Assembly: GCA_945885345.1 (NCBI GenBank)
Contig: CAMCYP010000007.1
Coordinates: 1-64,000, forward strand
DNA length: 64,000 bases
Direction of reading: 5' to 3'
Source: Bordetella parapertussis
GTDB taxonomy: Bacteria; Pseudomonadota; Gammaproteobacteria; Burkholderiales; SG8-41
Shown: positions 36,937-45,326 of the stretch, one piece after another
How the letters are laid out: each line of letters begins with the position of its first letter
Position numbering within the stretch: position 1 is the first letter of the stretch
The notes under the pieces: model-generated
What the model saw: the letters and a program-made list of their open reading frames with translations, nothing else
Told to the model about the DNA's origin: nothing
The model's database searches: none
Position numbers and translations under genes: made by a program

Positions 36937-37860
36937 ATGCCCTGGTTTGCATCTGAGCTCGACCCGTTGCTCGCAGTCGTTACGGCAACGCTGGATGAAC
37001 AAGGTAACTTGATCCAGGCTAATGCCGGATTCCTCAGGCTGATCAAGATGGAGGGGCAACAGCCGATCGGTCAGTCCGTAAGCCGTTATTTCAGGCAGCC
37101 TGATTTTGCGGCCCTCGCAGGCATGCCGGCCGGCGCCGATGGAGAAATCCACCGTGGACTGCTGACCATGGGTGATTACATGGGACAAACACGGTCCCTG
37201 CACGCCCGGGTCTGGCGCACGAACGGACAGTTTCGCGTACTGGCGGAATACGACATCGAGGAACTGGAGCGTCTCTACGAGACCGTGCTCGAACTCAACC
37301 GCGATTACGCCAGCGCGCAACTTGAACTTGCACAAACCAATCTCAAGCTGCAGCAGCGCGAGGCGCAGATCACCGCCTTATCGCTGACCGATCCGCTGAC
37401 GGGAGTAGGCAATCGCCGCATGCTGGAAGAATCACTGACCAGGGAAATCGGGCGTGCCGAGCGCCTGGACGGGAAACTGTGCATGGTCATGGCCGACCTT
37501 GATCACTTCAAGCGTGTCAATGACATCCATGGCCACGAAGCTGGGGATAAGGTGCTCGCGGCGTTCGGCAACCTGCTGCGCCTGCAAACGCGACCCACCG
37601 ACATCGTGGCACGGTTCGGCGGTGAAGAATTTGTGGTGCTGATGCCGCACGCCAGCCTCGAACAGGCGCTGGTGGCCGCCGAGCGTATCCGCGCGGCGCT
37701 TGCTGGAATGCTGATCGAACCATTACCAACCGCGGTTACAGCGAGCTACGGCGTGGTTGAACATGCAGCGGGCGAACAGGCCGATGCGCTGCTGCGTCGC
37801 GTTGACAAGGCGCTCTATGAGGCCAAACAGTCGGGGCGCAACCGGGTTGTTGCAGGCTAG
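36937..37860 (+). CDS. PAS-like/GGDEF diguanylate cyclase
   Basis: Diguanylate cyclases make c-di-GMP from GTP. The ATG at 36937 gives 307 residues. An N-terminal PAS-like sensor (about 8-115; DEQGNLIQANAGFLRLIKMEG) and a coiled coil (about 115-145) precede the GGDEF domain. LTDPLTGVGNRRML opens it, the active site is FGGEEF, and the product-inhibition site RPTD lies exactly five residues before it, so the enzyme should be active and feedback-controlled. It is cotranscribed with the B12 sensor. The in-frame extension to 36868 overlaps that gene and is rejected. Confidence 0.93.
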   Translation: MPWFASELDPLLAVVTATLDEQGNLIQANAGFLRLIKMEGQQPIGQSVSRYFRQPDFAALAGMPAGADGEIHRGLLTMGDYMGQTRSLHARVWRTNGQFRVLAEYDIEELERLYETVLELNRDYASAQLELAQTNLKLQQREAQITALSLTDPLTGVGNRRMLEESLTREIGRAERLDGKLCMVMADLDHFKRVNDIHGHEAGDKVLAAFGNLLRLQTRPTDIVARFGGEEFVVLMPHASLEQALVAAERIRAALAGMLIEPLPTAVTASYGVVEHAAGEQADALLRRVDKALYEAKQSGRNRVVAG

Positions 37861-37923
37861 GGCCTCTGTTAACAATCATTTCGTAGTTGCCACCACACCG
37901 CTGGCAAACCCGGTTTCCACGGC

Positions 37924-37952
37924 TGGCCGGTTGCTCCACCTTCGGCTATAAT
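37924..37952 (+). promoter_or_regulatory. Promoter of ahcY-metF
   Basis: A perfect -10 TATAAT (37947-37952) places the transcription start at about 37959, one base before helix P1 of the first SAH riboswitch. The -35 at 17 bp spacing (TGGCCG, 37924-37929) is poor. Confidence 0.6.
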
Positions 37953-37959
37953 CCGCCCC

Positions 37960-38039
37960 GCTGAGGAGCGTTGCGACCGGTGGGGTTTTGAGTGATTACC
38001 CATCATCGGCCAGGCTCAGCAAAGATATCAACGGCGCTC
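37960..38039 (+). promoter_or_regulatory. SAH riboswitch 1 upstream of ahcY
   Basis: P1 pairs GCTGAG (37960-37965) with CTCAGC (38015-38020). The conserved GAGCGTTGCGACCGG follows the 5' arm and GCCAGGCTCAGC forms the other side, as in the ahcY-motif family. The pseudoknot strand GAGCG (37966-37970) pairs with CGCTC (38035-38039) at the end of CAACGGCGCTC. All five pseudoknot pairs are Watson-Crick. SAH riboswitches raise ahcY expression when S-adenosylhomocysteine accumulates. Confidence 0.88.
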
Positions 38040-38068
38040 GCACCGGCAACGGTGCGGGCGCTTTTTTT
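38034..38068 (+). terminator. Terminator overlapping the SAH riboswitch 1 pseudoknot strand
   Basis: A 12-bp stem (38034-38045 with 38050-38061, one T-G pair) caps a GCAA tetraloop and runs into seven T (38062-38068). The 5' arm includes CGCTC at 38035-38039, which is also the 3' strand of the riboswitch pseudoknot. The two folds exclude each other: SAH binding should block the terminator and turn the operon on. Confidence 0.85.
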
Positions 38069-38118
38069 CGTACTTATTTTCGTACTTATTTTCGTAACTT
38101 GGTTTTGTAACTTATTTT
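38069..38118 (+). repeat. Short tandem repeat linking two SAH riboswitches
   Basis: The 12-base unit CGTACTTATTTT occurs twice in a row (38069-38092), followed by two diverged units, CGTAACTTGGTTTT and GTAACTTATTTT. The stretch is strongly AT-rich against its surroundings. It may act as an unstructured spacer between the two aptamers. Confidence 0.7.
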
Positions 38119-38129
38119 GAATGCGTGTC

Positions 38130-38209
38130 CCCGAGGGGCGCTGCGACCGGACCGGGCTCAAACCCGATGCGCCGGCCAGGCTCGGGCGGCATCGCTGGCA
38201 ACGGCGCCC
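38130..38209 (+). promoter_or_regulatory. SAH riboswitch 2 upstream of ahcY
   Basis: A second complete aptamer: P1 CCCGAG (38130-38135) with CTCGGG (38181-38186), the conserved GGGCGCTGCGACCGG and GCCAGGCTCGGG, and pseudoknot GGGCG (38136-38140) with CGCCC (38205-38209). Base changes against copy 1 are compensatory (GAGCG/CGCTC becomes GGGCG/CGCCC), so both are under selection as RNA. No terminator follows; the ahcY ribosome site AGGAG (38222-38226) is 13 bases beyond. CTCC at 38209-38212 could pair with it, so translational control is possible. Confidence 0.87.
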
Positions 38210-38232
38210 TCCAACGACATCAGGAGTTGTAC

Positions 38233-39636
38233 ATGAACGCGAAAGCCGCTGACTACAAAGTCGCCGACATCAAACTGGCCGACTTCGGCCGCAAGGAAAT
38301 CGCCATCGCCGAGACCGAAATGCCCGGCCTGATGGCGATCCGCGAAGAATTCAAAGGCAAAAAACCGCTGAAAGGCGCGCGCATTGCCGGTTCGCTGCAC
38401 ATGACCATCCAGACTGCCGTGCTGATCGAGACACTGGCTGACCTCGGCGCCGACATCCGCTGGGCCTCATGCAATATTTTCTCGACCCAGGACCACGCTG
38501 CGGCCGCGATTGCCGCGACCGGCATCCCCGTGTTCGCCTACAAGGGCGAAACCCTGGAAGACTACTGGGATTACACCCACCGCATCCTGGAGTGGAGCGA
38601 CGGTGGTACGCCAAACATGATCCTCGACGACGGCGGCGACGCCACGCTGCTGGTCACACTGGGTGCGCAGCACGAGCGCAACAAGACGCAGCCGCCCCAG
38701 GGCACGAATGAGGAAGAAGTGGTGCTGTTCGCCGCGATGCGCAAAACGCTGAAGGAAAAGCCCGGCTTCTATTCGAAGATCGAAGCCAGCATCAAGGGCG
38801 TCACCGAAGAGACGACGACCGGCGTGCACCGCCTGTACCAGATGGAAAAGGAAGGCCGCCTGCCGTTCCCGGCGATCAACGTCAACGATTCGGTCACCAA
38901 GTCCAAGTTCGACAACCTCTACGGCTGCCGCGAGTCGCTGGTCGATGCCATCAAGCGCGCCACCGATGTGATGGTCGCCGGCAAGGTCGCGCTGGTCTGC
39001 GGCTTCGGCGACGTCGGCAAGGGCAGCGCACAGGCGCTGCGCGCGCTGTCAGCCCAGGTCTGGGTGACCGAAGTCGATCCGATCTGCGCACTGCAGGCGG
39101 CGATGGAGGGTTTTCGCGTCGTGACCATGGACTACGCCGCCGACAAGGCCGACATTTTTGTCACTGCCACCGGCAACCTCGGCGTGATCAACCACGATCA
39201 CATGAAACGGATGAAGCACAACGCCATCGTCTGCAACATCGGCCACTTTGATTCCGAAATCGAAATCGCGACCCTGAAGCAGTACAAATGGGAGAACATC
39301 AAACCTCAGGTCGACCACGTGATTTTCCCTGATGGAAAACGGCTGATCATCCTCGCCGAAGGCCGCCTGGTGAACCTCGGCTGCGGCACCGGCCACCCGT
39401 CGTTCGTGATGTCGAGTTCCTTCACCAACCAGACGCTGGCGCAGCTCGAGCTCTACACCCAGAGCGGCAAGTACCAGAACAAGGTGTACGTGCTGCCAAA
39501 ACACCTCGACGAGAAGGTCGCGCGGCTGCACCTGAAGAAGCTGGGCGTCCAGCTGACCGTGCTCAACGAGAAACAGTCCGATTACCTGCAGATGCCGGTT
39601 GACGGTCCGTACAAACCGGAACACTACCGCTACTGA
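38233..39636 (+). CDS. ahcY: Adenosylhomocysteinase (SAH hydrolase)
   Basis: AhcY splits S-adenosylhomocysteine into homocysteine and adenosine, relieving product inhibition of methyltransferases. The ATG at 38233 follows AGGAG and gives 467 residues. Features include the substrate-site [15 protein letters not shown], the NAD-binding [15 protein letters not shown] and the C-terminal KPEHYRY. Its length, about 35 residues above vertebrate forms, reflects the insert common in bacterial enzymes. In-frame codons upstream of 38233 lie within the riboswitch. metF follows on the same strand, 65 bp away. Confidence 0.97.
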   Translation: MNAKAADYKVADIKLADFGRKEIAIAETEMPGLMAIREEFKGKKPLKGARIAGSLHMTIQTAVLIETLADLGADIRWASCNIFSTQDHAAAAIAATGIPVFAYKGETLEDYWDYTHRILEWSDGGTPNMILDDGGDATLLVTLGAQHERNKTQPPQGTNEEEVVLFAAMRKTLKEKPGFYSKIEASIKGVTEETTTGVHRLYQMEKEGRLPFPAINVNDSVTKSKFDNLYGCRESLVDAIKRATDVMVAGKVALVCGFGDVGKGSAQALRALSAQVWVTEVDPICALQAAMEGFRVVTMDYAADKADIFVTATGNLGVINHDHMKRMKHNAIVCNIGHFDSEIEIATLKQYKWENIKPQVDHVIFPDGKRLIILAEGRLVNLGCGTGHPSFVMSSSFTNQTLAQLELYTQSGKYQNKVYVLPKHLDEKVARLHLKKLGVQLTVLNEKQSDYLQMPVDGPYKPEHYRY

Positions 39637-39651
39637 TCAACCCGATCGCAA

Positions 39652-39687
39652 GGCCCCGGGATGTAGAATCCACAGCATCCCCGGGCC
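39652..39687 (+). promoter_or_regulatory. Hairpin between ahcY and metF
   Basis: GGCCCCGGGATG (39652-39663) pairs with CATCCCCGGGCC (39676-39687), 11 pairs with a single C-C mismatch, around a 12-nt loop. No T-run follows, so it is not a standard terminator. It may tune metF expression or protect the mRNA. Confidence 0.45.
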
Positions 39688-39701
39688 GCGCGGAGGCGTC
39701 C

Positions 39702-40547
39702 ATGGAATCACAGAAAAAATTCGCCCGCACTTTCAGTTTCGAGTTCTTCCCGCCGAACACGCCGGAAGGCGCGGAGAAACTCGCGCAGACCGCGAAGCAA
39801 CTGGCACAGCTGAACCCGAAGTTTTTTTCGGTCACCTACGGTGCCGGCGGCTCGACGCGCGAACGCACGCTGCGCGCGGTGCTCGACCTGCGTGCCGCCG
39901 GTCATGCCGCGGCACCGCACATCTCCTGTGTCGGCTCGACCCGCAATGACATCCGCGACATCCTCAAGGAATACCAGACCCAGGGCATACGCCATGTTGT
40001 CGCACTGCGCGGCGATCTGCCGTCGGGCACCGCAACGTCCGGTGAATTCCACTATGCCAACGAACTGGTGGCCTTCATCCGCAGCGAGTTCGGCAGCCAG
40101 TTTCACATCGAGGTGGCCGCTTACCCCGAATACCATCCGCAGGCGCGCAGCGCGCAGGACGACCTGCTGAGTTTCAAGCGCAAGGTTGCGGCCGGCGCGG
40201 ACTCGGCGATCACCCAGTATTTCTACAATGCCGATTGTTATTTTCATTTTGTCGACGAATGCGAAGCCATGGGCCTCAGCCTGCCCATCGTGCCCGGCAT
40301 CATGCCCATCGGCCGTTTTGCACAGCTGGCACGATTTTCAGATGCATGCGGGGCGGAAATCCCGCGCTGGATACGCCGCAAACTGGAAGGTTATGGCGAC
40401 GACACAGCTTCGATCCGCGCCTTCGGCCTGGACGTGGTGACCAAGCTCTGCGACGACCTGCTGGCAGCGGGCGCCCCGGGGCTGCATTTCTACACCATGA
40501 ACCAGGCCGGACTGACGACCACGATCTGGCAGCGGCTCGGGTTATAG
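39702..40547 (+). CDS. metF: Methylenetetrahydrofolate reductase
   Basis: MetF makes 5-methyl-THF, the methyl donor for methionine synthase. The 281-residue flavoprotein has the family opening FSFEFFPPNTPEGAEKL, the conserved FFSVTYGAGGSTRERT, then VALRGDLPSG and the FAD/folate-site ITQYFYNADCYFHFV. It follows ahcY closely, so homocysteine formed by AhcY and the methyl group needed to remethylate it are probably made from the same SAH-controlled transcript. Confidence 0.95.
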   Translation: MESQKKFARTFSFEFFPPNTPEGAEKLAQTAKQLAQLNPKFFSVTYGAGGSTRERTLRAVLDLRAAGHAAAPHISCVGSTRNDIRDILKEYQTQGIRHVVALRGDLPSGTATSGEFHYANELVAFIRSEFGSQFHIEVAAYPEYHPQARSAQDDLLSFKRKVAAGADSAITQYFYNADCYFHFVDECEAMGLSLPIVPGIMPIGRFAQLARFSDACGAEIPRWIRRKLEGYGDDTASIRAFGLDVVTKLCDDLLAAGAPGLHFYTMNQAGLTTTIWQRLGL

Positions 40548-40723
40548 CCGTCGTCCCGTCCTGCAGCGACTTGGTATAGCCGCCTTCTCATGCTGCAGTG
40601 GCTGTGGCTGTAACTTCAGCTTCGCGCACCCTCCTGCAGCATCAGCCCCCTCTGCTGCCTGGGCAAGCGGATGCTCTAACGTGTTAGCCTGATGGTGGAT
40701 GTGTTCCACTACTGGAGAATTGG

Positions 40724-43700
40724 ATGGACCCGCAGGGGAGCCCACTTCCCGCAAACACGGATGTCCGCCGAAGCGTCTCCCGGCGGATTGCTGGCGCGTA
40801 TTTCCTGTTTGCCGGCGTCTGGATCGTCATTTCCGACCTGGCGCTGTTTGGGCTGACCAGGGACCTCCCGGGCTTCGCCGGCGCCTCGCTCGTCAAGGGC
40901 GGCCTGTTCGTGCTGATCACGACCGTATTGCTGTACCTGTTCAGTTCACAGCAACTTCAAACCATTGCAGAATCAGGACCCTTCCCCACCGGGGCGTACA
41001 CACCACGGCTTGCCCGACTGAACCCGGCTGTCGTGTTCGCTGCGATGGCCATACTGGCGATCGCGCTGGTGATCGCGATGTTTTCATACGAAAGCAACCA
41101 GCATCGCGATGCCGCGCGCGCGCAACTGCGCGCGATACTCGAACTGAAGGCGGATCAGATCGAGCTGCTGCTGGAGCAGCGGCAAGCCGCTGCGCGTTTC
41201 TACAGCCGCTCCCGCGGCCTGCAAGCGGACATGGCCCGCCATACGCTCCGTCCCGCCGAAAACATCGGCCAAGACATCAAAGACCGGATCGAAGACCTGC
41301 GGCGCGATCTGGCATTTGATGCGGTGCTGGTACTGGATCGCGCCGGGCTGCTGGTTGCCGGAAATGTTTCCGGCACATTGAGCCAGCCGTCGCCGGAGAT
41401 CGTTGCCGAGGCCAGGCGCTTGATGGCATCCGCCGCGCCGATCTCGCTTTACCTGCATCGGGATACCCAACTGCCCGACGCGCCCGTACTGCTTGATTAC
41501 ATTACACCGCTGCGCGCAACGGCAAATGGCCAGGAGATACTGGGCGCAATCGTGCTGCGCGAGAACGCTCACAACCGGCTTTTTCGCCTGATTAAGGAAT
41601 GGCCTACCGCCAGTCCGAGCGCGGAGTCGCTGCTGGTGCGCCGCGACAGTGACGCGGTGTTGTTCCTCAGCGACGTCAGGAACGCCGGGGACACGGCCTC
41701 TCGTCTGCGCCGGCCGTTAAGCGATGCGGACTTCGTCGCCGCCAAAGCCGTGCAAGCCACGACCCCCCTGCTGACGGACGGCAAAGACTATCGCGGGACT
41801 GACGTAGTCGCAGCATCGCGCAGCATCGCCGGAACCGACTGGTTCCTGATCGTCAAGGTCGACCGTGACGAAATACTGGCACCGGTGCGCCACAGCGCAC
41901 TGATCTGGCTGGGTTCGATTCTTTGCATGTCGCTGCTCGCCGCGATCGGGGTCTGGTGGCTTTGGCGCCAGCAGCTGCGGCTGGTGGCTGTCAACGAACT
42001 CGCGGAATCCGCCGGTCGCAGGCGCGCCGAGAACATGCTCGGCGAAGTCGAGGAACGCTACCGCGCGCTGTTCGAACGTTCGCACGACTGCGTGTTTCTC
42101 ACTGATCTTGAAGGCAATTTTCTCGATGCCAACCCCGCCGCACTGAATCTGCTCGGCTACAGTCGCGATGAGCTGCCTTCCATCACCGTCAAAACCTTAT
42201 TGGGGGCCGATGAACTGCAAAGCGCCCTGGCAACCATCGATGAGATCATCAGCGCTGAGGCTCCGCACGAGCAGCGGGAGTACACGCTGCACAAGAAGGA
42301 CGGAACCGAAGTCATCGTCGAGGTCAGTACCTCCCTGGTATTCAGAAACGGCAAGCCCGGCGCGTTGCTTGGAATCGCACGCGATATTACAGAGCGCAAA
42401 CGCACCGAATCCATCAGACACGCACAGCTGGATCGGGTGCAGCAACAGATGGACGCCATCGGCAGGATATCTGCATTCGAAGCGCTGATATCGGACGATA
42501 TCGGGAGCTTTGCAAAGGAAGTCACCAGGGAAGCCGCCCGCGTCACCGGCGTGGAACGCGCAAGTGTGTGGCTGTTCAACAAAAACGAATCCGAATTGCT
42601 CTGCATAGACCTCTTCGAAGCCTCTCCGGGGACACATACCAGTGGCGCAATACACCGCCAGGAACATTTTGAGAACGAATTTCGCGCCCTGAAGAATGCC
42701 CGTTACGTGGACGCCAGCGACCCGATGACGGATCCGAGAACAGCGGGCTATGTCGAGAGTTACCTGAAACCGCTGCGCATCACTTCCATGCTAGACGCCG
42801 TGGTGCAGGTCTCAGGCAAACATCTCGGTCTGCTCTGCTTCGAGCATGTCGATCGGCCTCATCAGTGGGAAGCGGACGAAATCACCTTCGCCTGCCAGCT
42901 TGCCGACAAGCTCGGCTTCGCCATCACCACTCGCGCACGCCTACAGATACAGGCGGATCTGGTCGACAGCGAGCGGCGCTTTCGCACCCTGGTCGAGCAA
43001 TCCGTCAGCGGCTTCTACATGGTGCAGGATGGCAGGATCGCCTACGTCAATGCGCGCTTCGCCGAGATATTCGGCTACGCCTCGCCTGAAGAAATGCTGG
43101 GAAAAAGCCCGCTGGATCTGACGGCAGAAAAGGATCGCACGATGGTCGCCGGGAATTTCAGGCAACGCCTATCCGGTGAGATTAAGAGCATGAGTTATTC
43201 GTTTACCGGTGTGCGCAAAGACGGCAGCGAGATTGAACTTGGCGCGCACGGCGCCTACGTCATCAATGAAGGCCGCCCCGCGGTGATCGGCCTGCTGCAG
43301 GACATCACCGAACGCAAGCGCAATGAAGAGGAAATCCAGCGCTATGTCACGCGGCTGGAGAAAGCCATGCACGGCACCATTGGTGTCATCTCCGCGATCG
43401 GGGAAGCGCGCGATCCCTACACCCACGGTCATGAGCGACGGGTCGGCGAAATCGCCGCAGCAATCGGCGCCGAGATGGGGCTGGATGCGAACCGAGTCGA
43501 GGGCATCCGCATTGCCGGCTGTATGCACGACGTCGGCAAAATCGCTGTACCCGCTGAAATCCTGTCCAAACCCGGCAAACTCACGAAGCCCGAGTACGAA
43601 CTGGTGAAAAGTCATGCCGAACGCGGTTACGAGATACTGAAGGGTTTCGAGTTTCCGTGGCCGGTCGCCGAGATCGCCTGGCAGCATCACGAGCGGCTTG

Positions 43701-43936
43701 ACGGCAGTGGTTATCCACGCGGGCTGAAAGGTGACGAGATTCTGCTCGATGCGCGCATCGTGGCGGTGGCCGATACCATCGAGGCCATGTCCTCGCATCG
43801 CCCCTTTCGTCCGGGGCTGGGCATTGATCAGGCGCTTGCCGAAATCAGCAAGGGTGCCGGAACGCTGTACGACCAGCAGGCGGTGGATGCCTGCCGGCGA
43901 CTGTTCATCGACAAAGGCTACCGCTTGCCCGAATAG
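40724..43936 (+). CDS. Membrane PAS/GAF sensor with HD-GYP c-di-GMP phosphodiesterase
   Basis: The 1070 residues span several modules. Two N-terminal membrane helices (about 23-76), a third (about 102-125), a periplasmic sensor region of the Cache type (about 126-370) and a fourth helix (about 390-414) come first. PAS (about 445-565), GAF (about 590-750) and a second PAS (about 755-880) follow. The C-terminal HD-GYP domain (about 890-1065) holds GHERRVGEIAAAIG, HDVGKIAVP, QHHERLDGSGYPRGL and VADTIEAM. The HD and GYP motifs are intact, so it should hydrolyse c-di-GMP. It lies 176 bp after metF and may have its own promoter. Periplasmic and PAS ligands are unknown. Confidence 0.92.
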   Translation: MDPQGSPLPANTDVRRSVSRRIAGAYFLFAGVWIVISDLALFGLTRDLPGFAGASLVKGGLFVLITTVLLYLFSSQQLQTIAESGPFPTGAYTPRLARLNPAVVFAAMAILAIALVIAMFSYESNQHRDAARAQLRAILELKADQIELLLEQRQAAARFYSRSRGLQADMARHTLRPAENIGQDIKDRIEDLRRDLAFDAVLVLDRAGLLVAGNVSGTLSQPSPEIVAEARRLMASAAPISLYLHRDTQLPDAPVLLDYITPLRATANGQEILGAIVLRENAHNRLFRLIKEWPTASPSAESLLVRRDSDAVLFLSDVRNAGDTASRLRRPLSDADFVAAKAVQATTPLLTDGKDYRGTDVVAASRSIAGTDWFLIVKVDRDEILAPVRHSALIWLGSILCMSLLAAIGVWWLWRQQLRLVAVNELAESAGRRRAENMLGEVEERYRALFERSHDCVFLTDLEGNFLDANPAALNLLGYSRDELPSITVKTLLGADELQSALATIDEIISAEAPHEQREYTLHKKDGTEVIVEVSTSLVFRNGKPGALLGIARDITERKRTESIRHAQLDRVQQQMDAIGRISAFEALISDDIGSFAKEVTREAARVTGVERASVWLFNKNESELLCIDLFEASPGTHTSGAIHRQEHFENEFRALKNARYVDASDPMTDPRTAGYVESYLKPLRITSMLDAVVQVSGKHLGLLCFEHVDRPHQWEADEITFACQLADKLGFAITTRARLQIQADLVDSERRFRTLVEQSVSGFYMVQDGRIAYVNARFAEIFGYASPEEMLGKSPLDLTAEKDRTMVAGNFRQRLSGEIKSMSYSFTGVRKDGSEIELGAHGAYVINEGRPAVIGLLQDITERKRNEEEIQRYVTRLEKAMHGTIGVISAIGEARDPYTHGHERRVGEIAAAIGAEMGLDANRVEGIRIAGCMHDVGKIAVPAEILSKPGKLTKPEYELVKSHAERGYEILKGFEFPWPVAEIAWQHHERLDGSGYPRGLKGDEILLDARIVAVADTIEAMSSHRPFRPGLGIDQALAEISKGAGTLYDQQAVDACRRLFIDKGYRLPE

Positions 43937-44030
43937 GCCCGTCGTGGCGACAATGTTGTGCCGTGCGCTGCTTTCCGTCGCTATACTCTGCGTGGCGCAG
44001 CGGCGCGCCCATTGCTGACGGGAGAACATC

Positions 44031-45263
44031 GTGCAGGAAACCCAGACTCAGACCACGGCAGCAGCGAATCCGGAACGCAGTGAGCTGGCGCGCGCCGCCA
44101 AGGCACGATCACCCAAAGAAGCCGCAGCGCTGCTAGCCGAATATCCGGCAGCGACCATTGCCGCCGTGCTGCTGGATCTGCCGCCCGCGCTGACCCAGGA
44201 TGTACTGGTCGAATTGCCGGGCGGTCTGGTCGATGGCATTGTCCAGGTCGCACCGCCGGAAATGGTCGCGCAATGGCGCACCAACCAGCAATTCGCCCAG
44301 GGCAGCATCGGCCGCATGATGGCGCCGGCGCGCGCGGTATTCCACCCGCAGATGACCGTGCGCGAAACCATCGAACAGTTGCGCCCGCTGGTGCGCAACG
44401 CCTTCATCACTTACGGTTATGTCACCGATGACAACGGCAGGATGCTCGGCATCATCACCATGCGCGACCTGCTGTTCGCCGATGATCAGGTCGCGCTGGA
44501 GTCGATCATGCTGCGCAACGCGTTTTCCCTGAGCCCAGCACTGCCGCTGGCCGATGCGATGAAACTGGTGCTCGACCGCCACTATCCGGTGTACCCGGTC
44601 TGTGACGACGGCGGCGTGCTGCTCGGACTGGTGCGCGGCCAGACCCTGTTCGAAGAGCAGGCCTTCGAAATCACGGCGCAGGTCGGCAGCATGGTCGGTG
44701 TCGAAAAAGAAGAGCGGCTGGCGACCCCGCTGTCCAACAGTTTCAGATTCCGCCATCCCTGGCTGCAGATCAATCTCGCCACCGCCTTCATCGCCGGCGC
44801 GGTGGTGGCGATTTTCCAGGACACCGTGGACCGGCTGGTCATCCTCGCACTGTTCCTGCCGGTGCTCGCAGGCCAGTCGGGCAATACGGGTTGCCAGGCG
44901 CTGGCGGTGACCCTGCGCGGCATGACGCTGGGTGAACTGAAATCCGGCATGGAGCGATCCCTGGTGATCAAGGAGGCCTCGCTGGGCGCGCTGAACGGCG
45001 CCTTCACTGGGCTGGTCGCGGCACTCGGCATGTTCATCGTGGCTACCTATCAGCACAATCCCAACGCGCTGCTGCTCAGTCTCGTGGTATGGATCGCGCT
45101 GGTCGGCAGCTGCATCGCCAGCGGCATCAGTGGCGCCATGGTGCCGCTGACGCTGAAACGTTTCGGCTTCGATCCGGCCACAGCCTCCAGCATTTTCCTG
45201 ACCACCGCCACTGACGTGGTGAGCATGGGCCTGCTGCTGGGCCTGGCTGCACTGCTGATCTGA
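44031..45263 (+). CDS. mgtE: MgtE-type magnesium transporter
   Basis: The GTG at 44031 has a GGAGAAC ribosome site and gives 410 residues. A short N-terminal helical domain (GSIGRMMAPARAVFHPQMTV) leads to two CBS domains (about 100-220) that sense Mg2+, then five membrane helices with the pore motif LPVLAGQSGNTGCQALAV and the last-helix TTATDVVSMGLLLGLA. The N domain is shorter than in the best-studied MgtE proteins. No M-box riboswitch is visible upstream. The gene ends at a bidirectional terminator. Confidence 0.92.
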   Translation: MQETQTQTTAAANPERSELARAAKARSPKEAAALLAEYPAATIAAVLLDLPPALTQDVLVELPGGLVDGIVQVAPPEMVAQWRTNQQFAQGSIGRMMAPARAVFHPQMTVRETIEQLRPLVRNAFITYGYVTDDNGRMLGIITMRDLLFADDQVALESIMLRNAFSLSPALPLADAMKLVLDRHYPVYPVCDDGGVLLGLVRGQTLFEEQAFEITAQVGSMVGVEKEERLATPLSNSFRFRHPWLQINLATAFIAGAVVAIFQDTVDRLVILALFLPVLAGQSGNTGCQALAVTLRGMTLGELKSGMERSLVIKEASLGALNGAFTGLVAALGMFIVATYQHNPNALLLSLVVWIALVGSCIASGISGAMVPLTLKRFGFDPATASSIFLTTATDVVSMGLLLGLAALLI

Positions 45264-45281
45264 TCCGGCAGGAATCCATGC

Positions 45282-45310
45282 AAAAAAGCCGCCCGAGGGC
45301 GGCTTTTTTT
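45282..45310. terminator. Bidirectional terminator between mgtE and the aminotransferase
   Basis: GCCGCCC (45288-45294) pairs with GGGCGGC (45297-45303), with an A-run before and a T-run after (45304-45310). It serves two convergent genes. Confidence 0.92.
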
Positions 45311-45326
45311 CCGTTTCAGTTCCGGC

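Noticed and set aside
38035-38209. CRISPR-like repeat
   Set aside because: The repeated blocks are two riboswitch aptamers plus a short AT-rich tandem repeat; no spacers or cas genes exist.
43937-44030. M-box or other Mg2+ riboswitch before mgtE
   Set aside because: The leader is under 100 bp and shows no M-box features.
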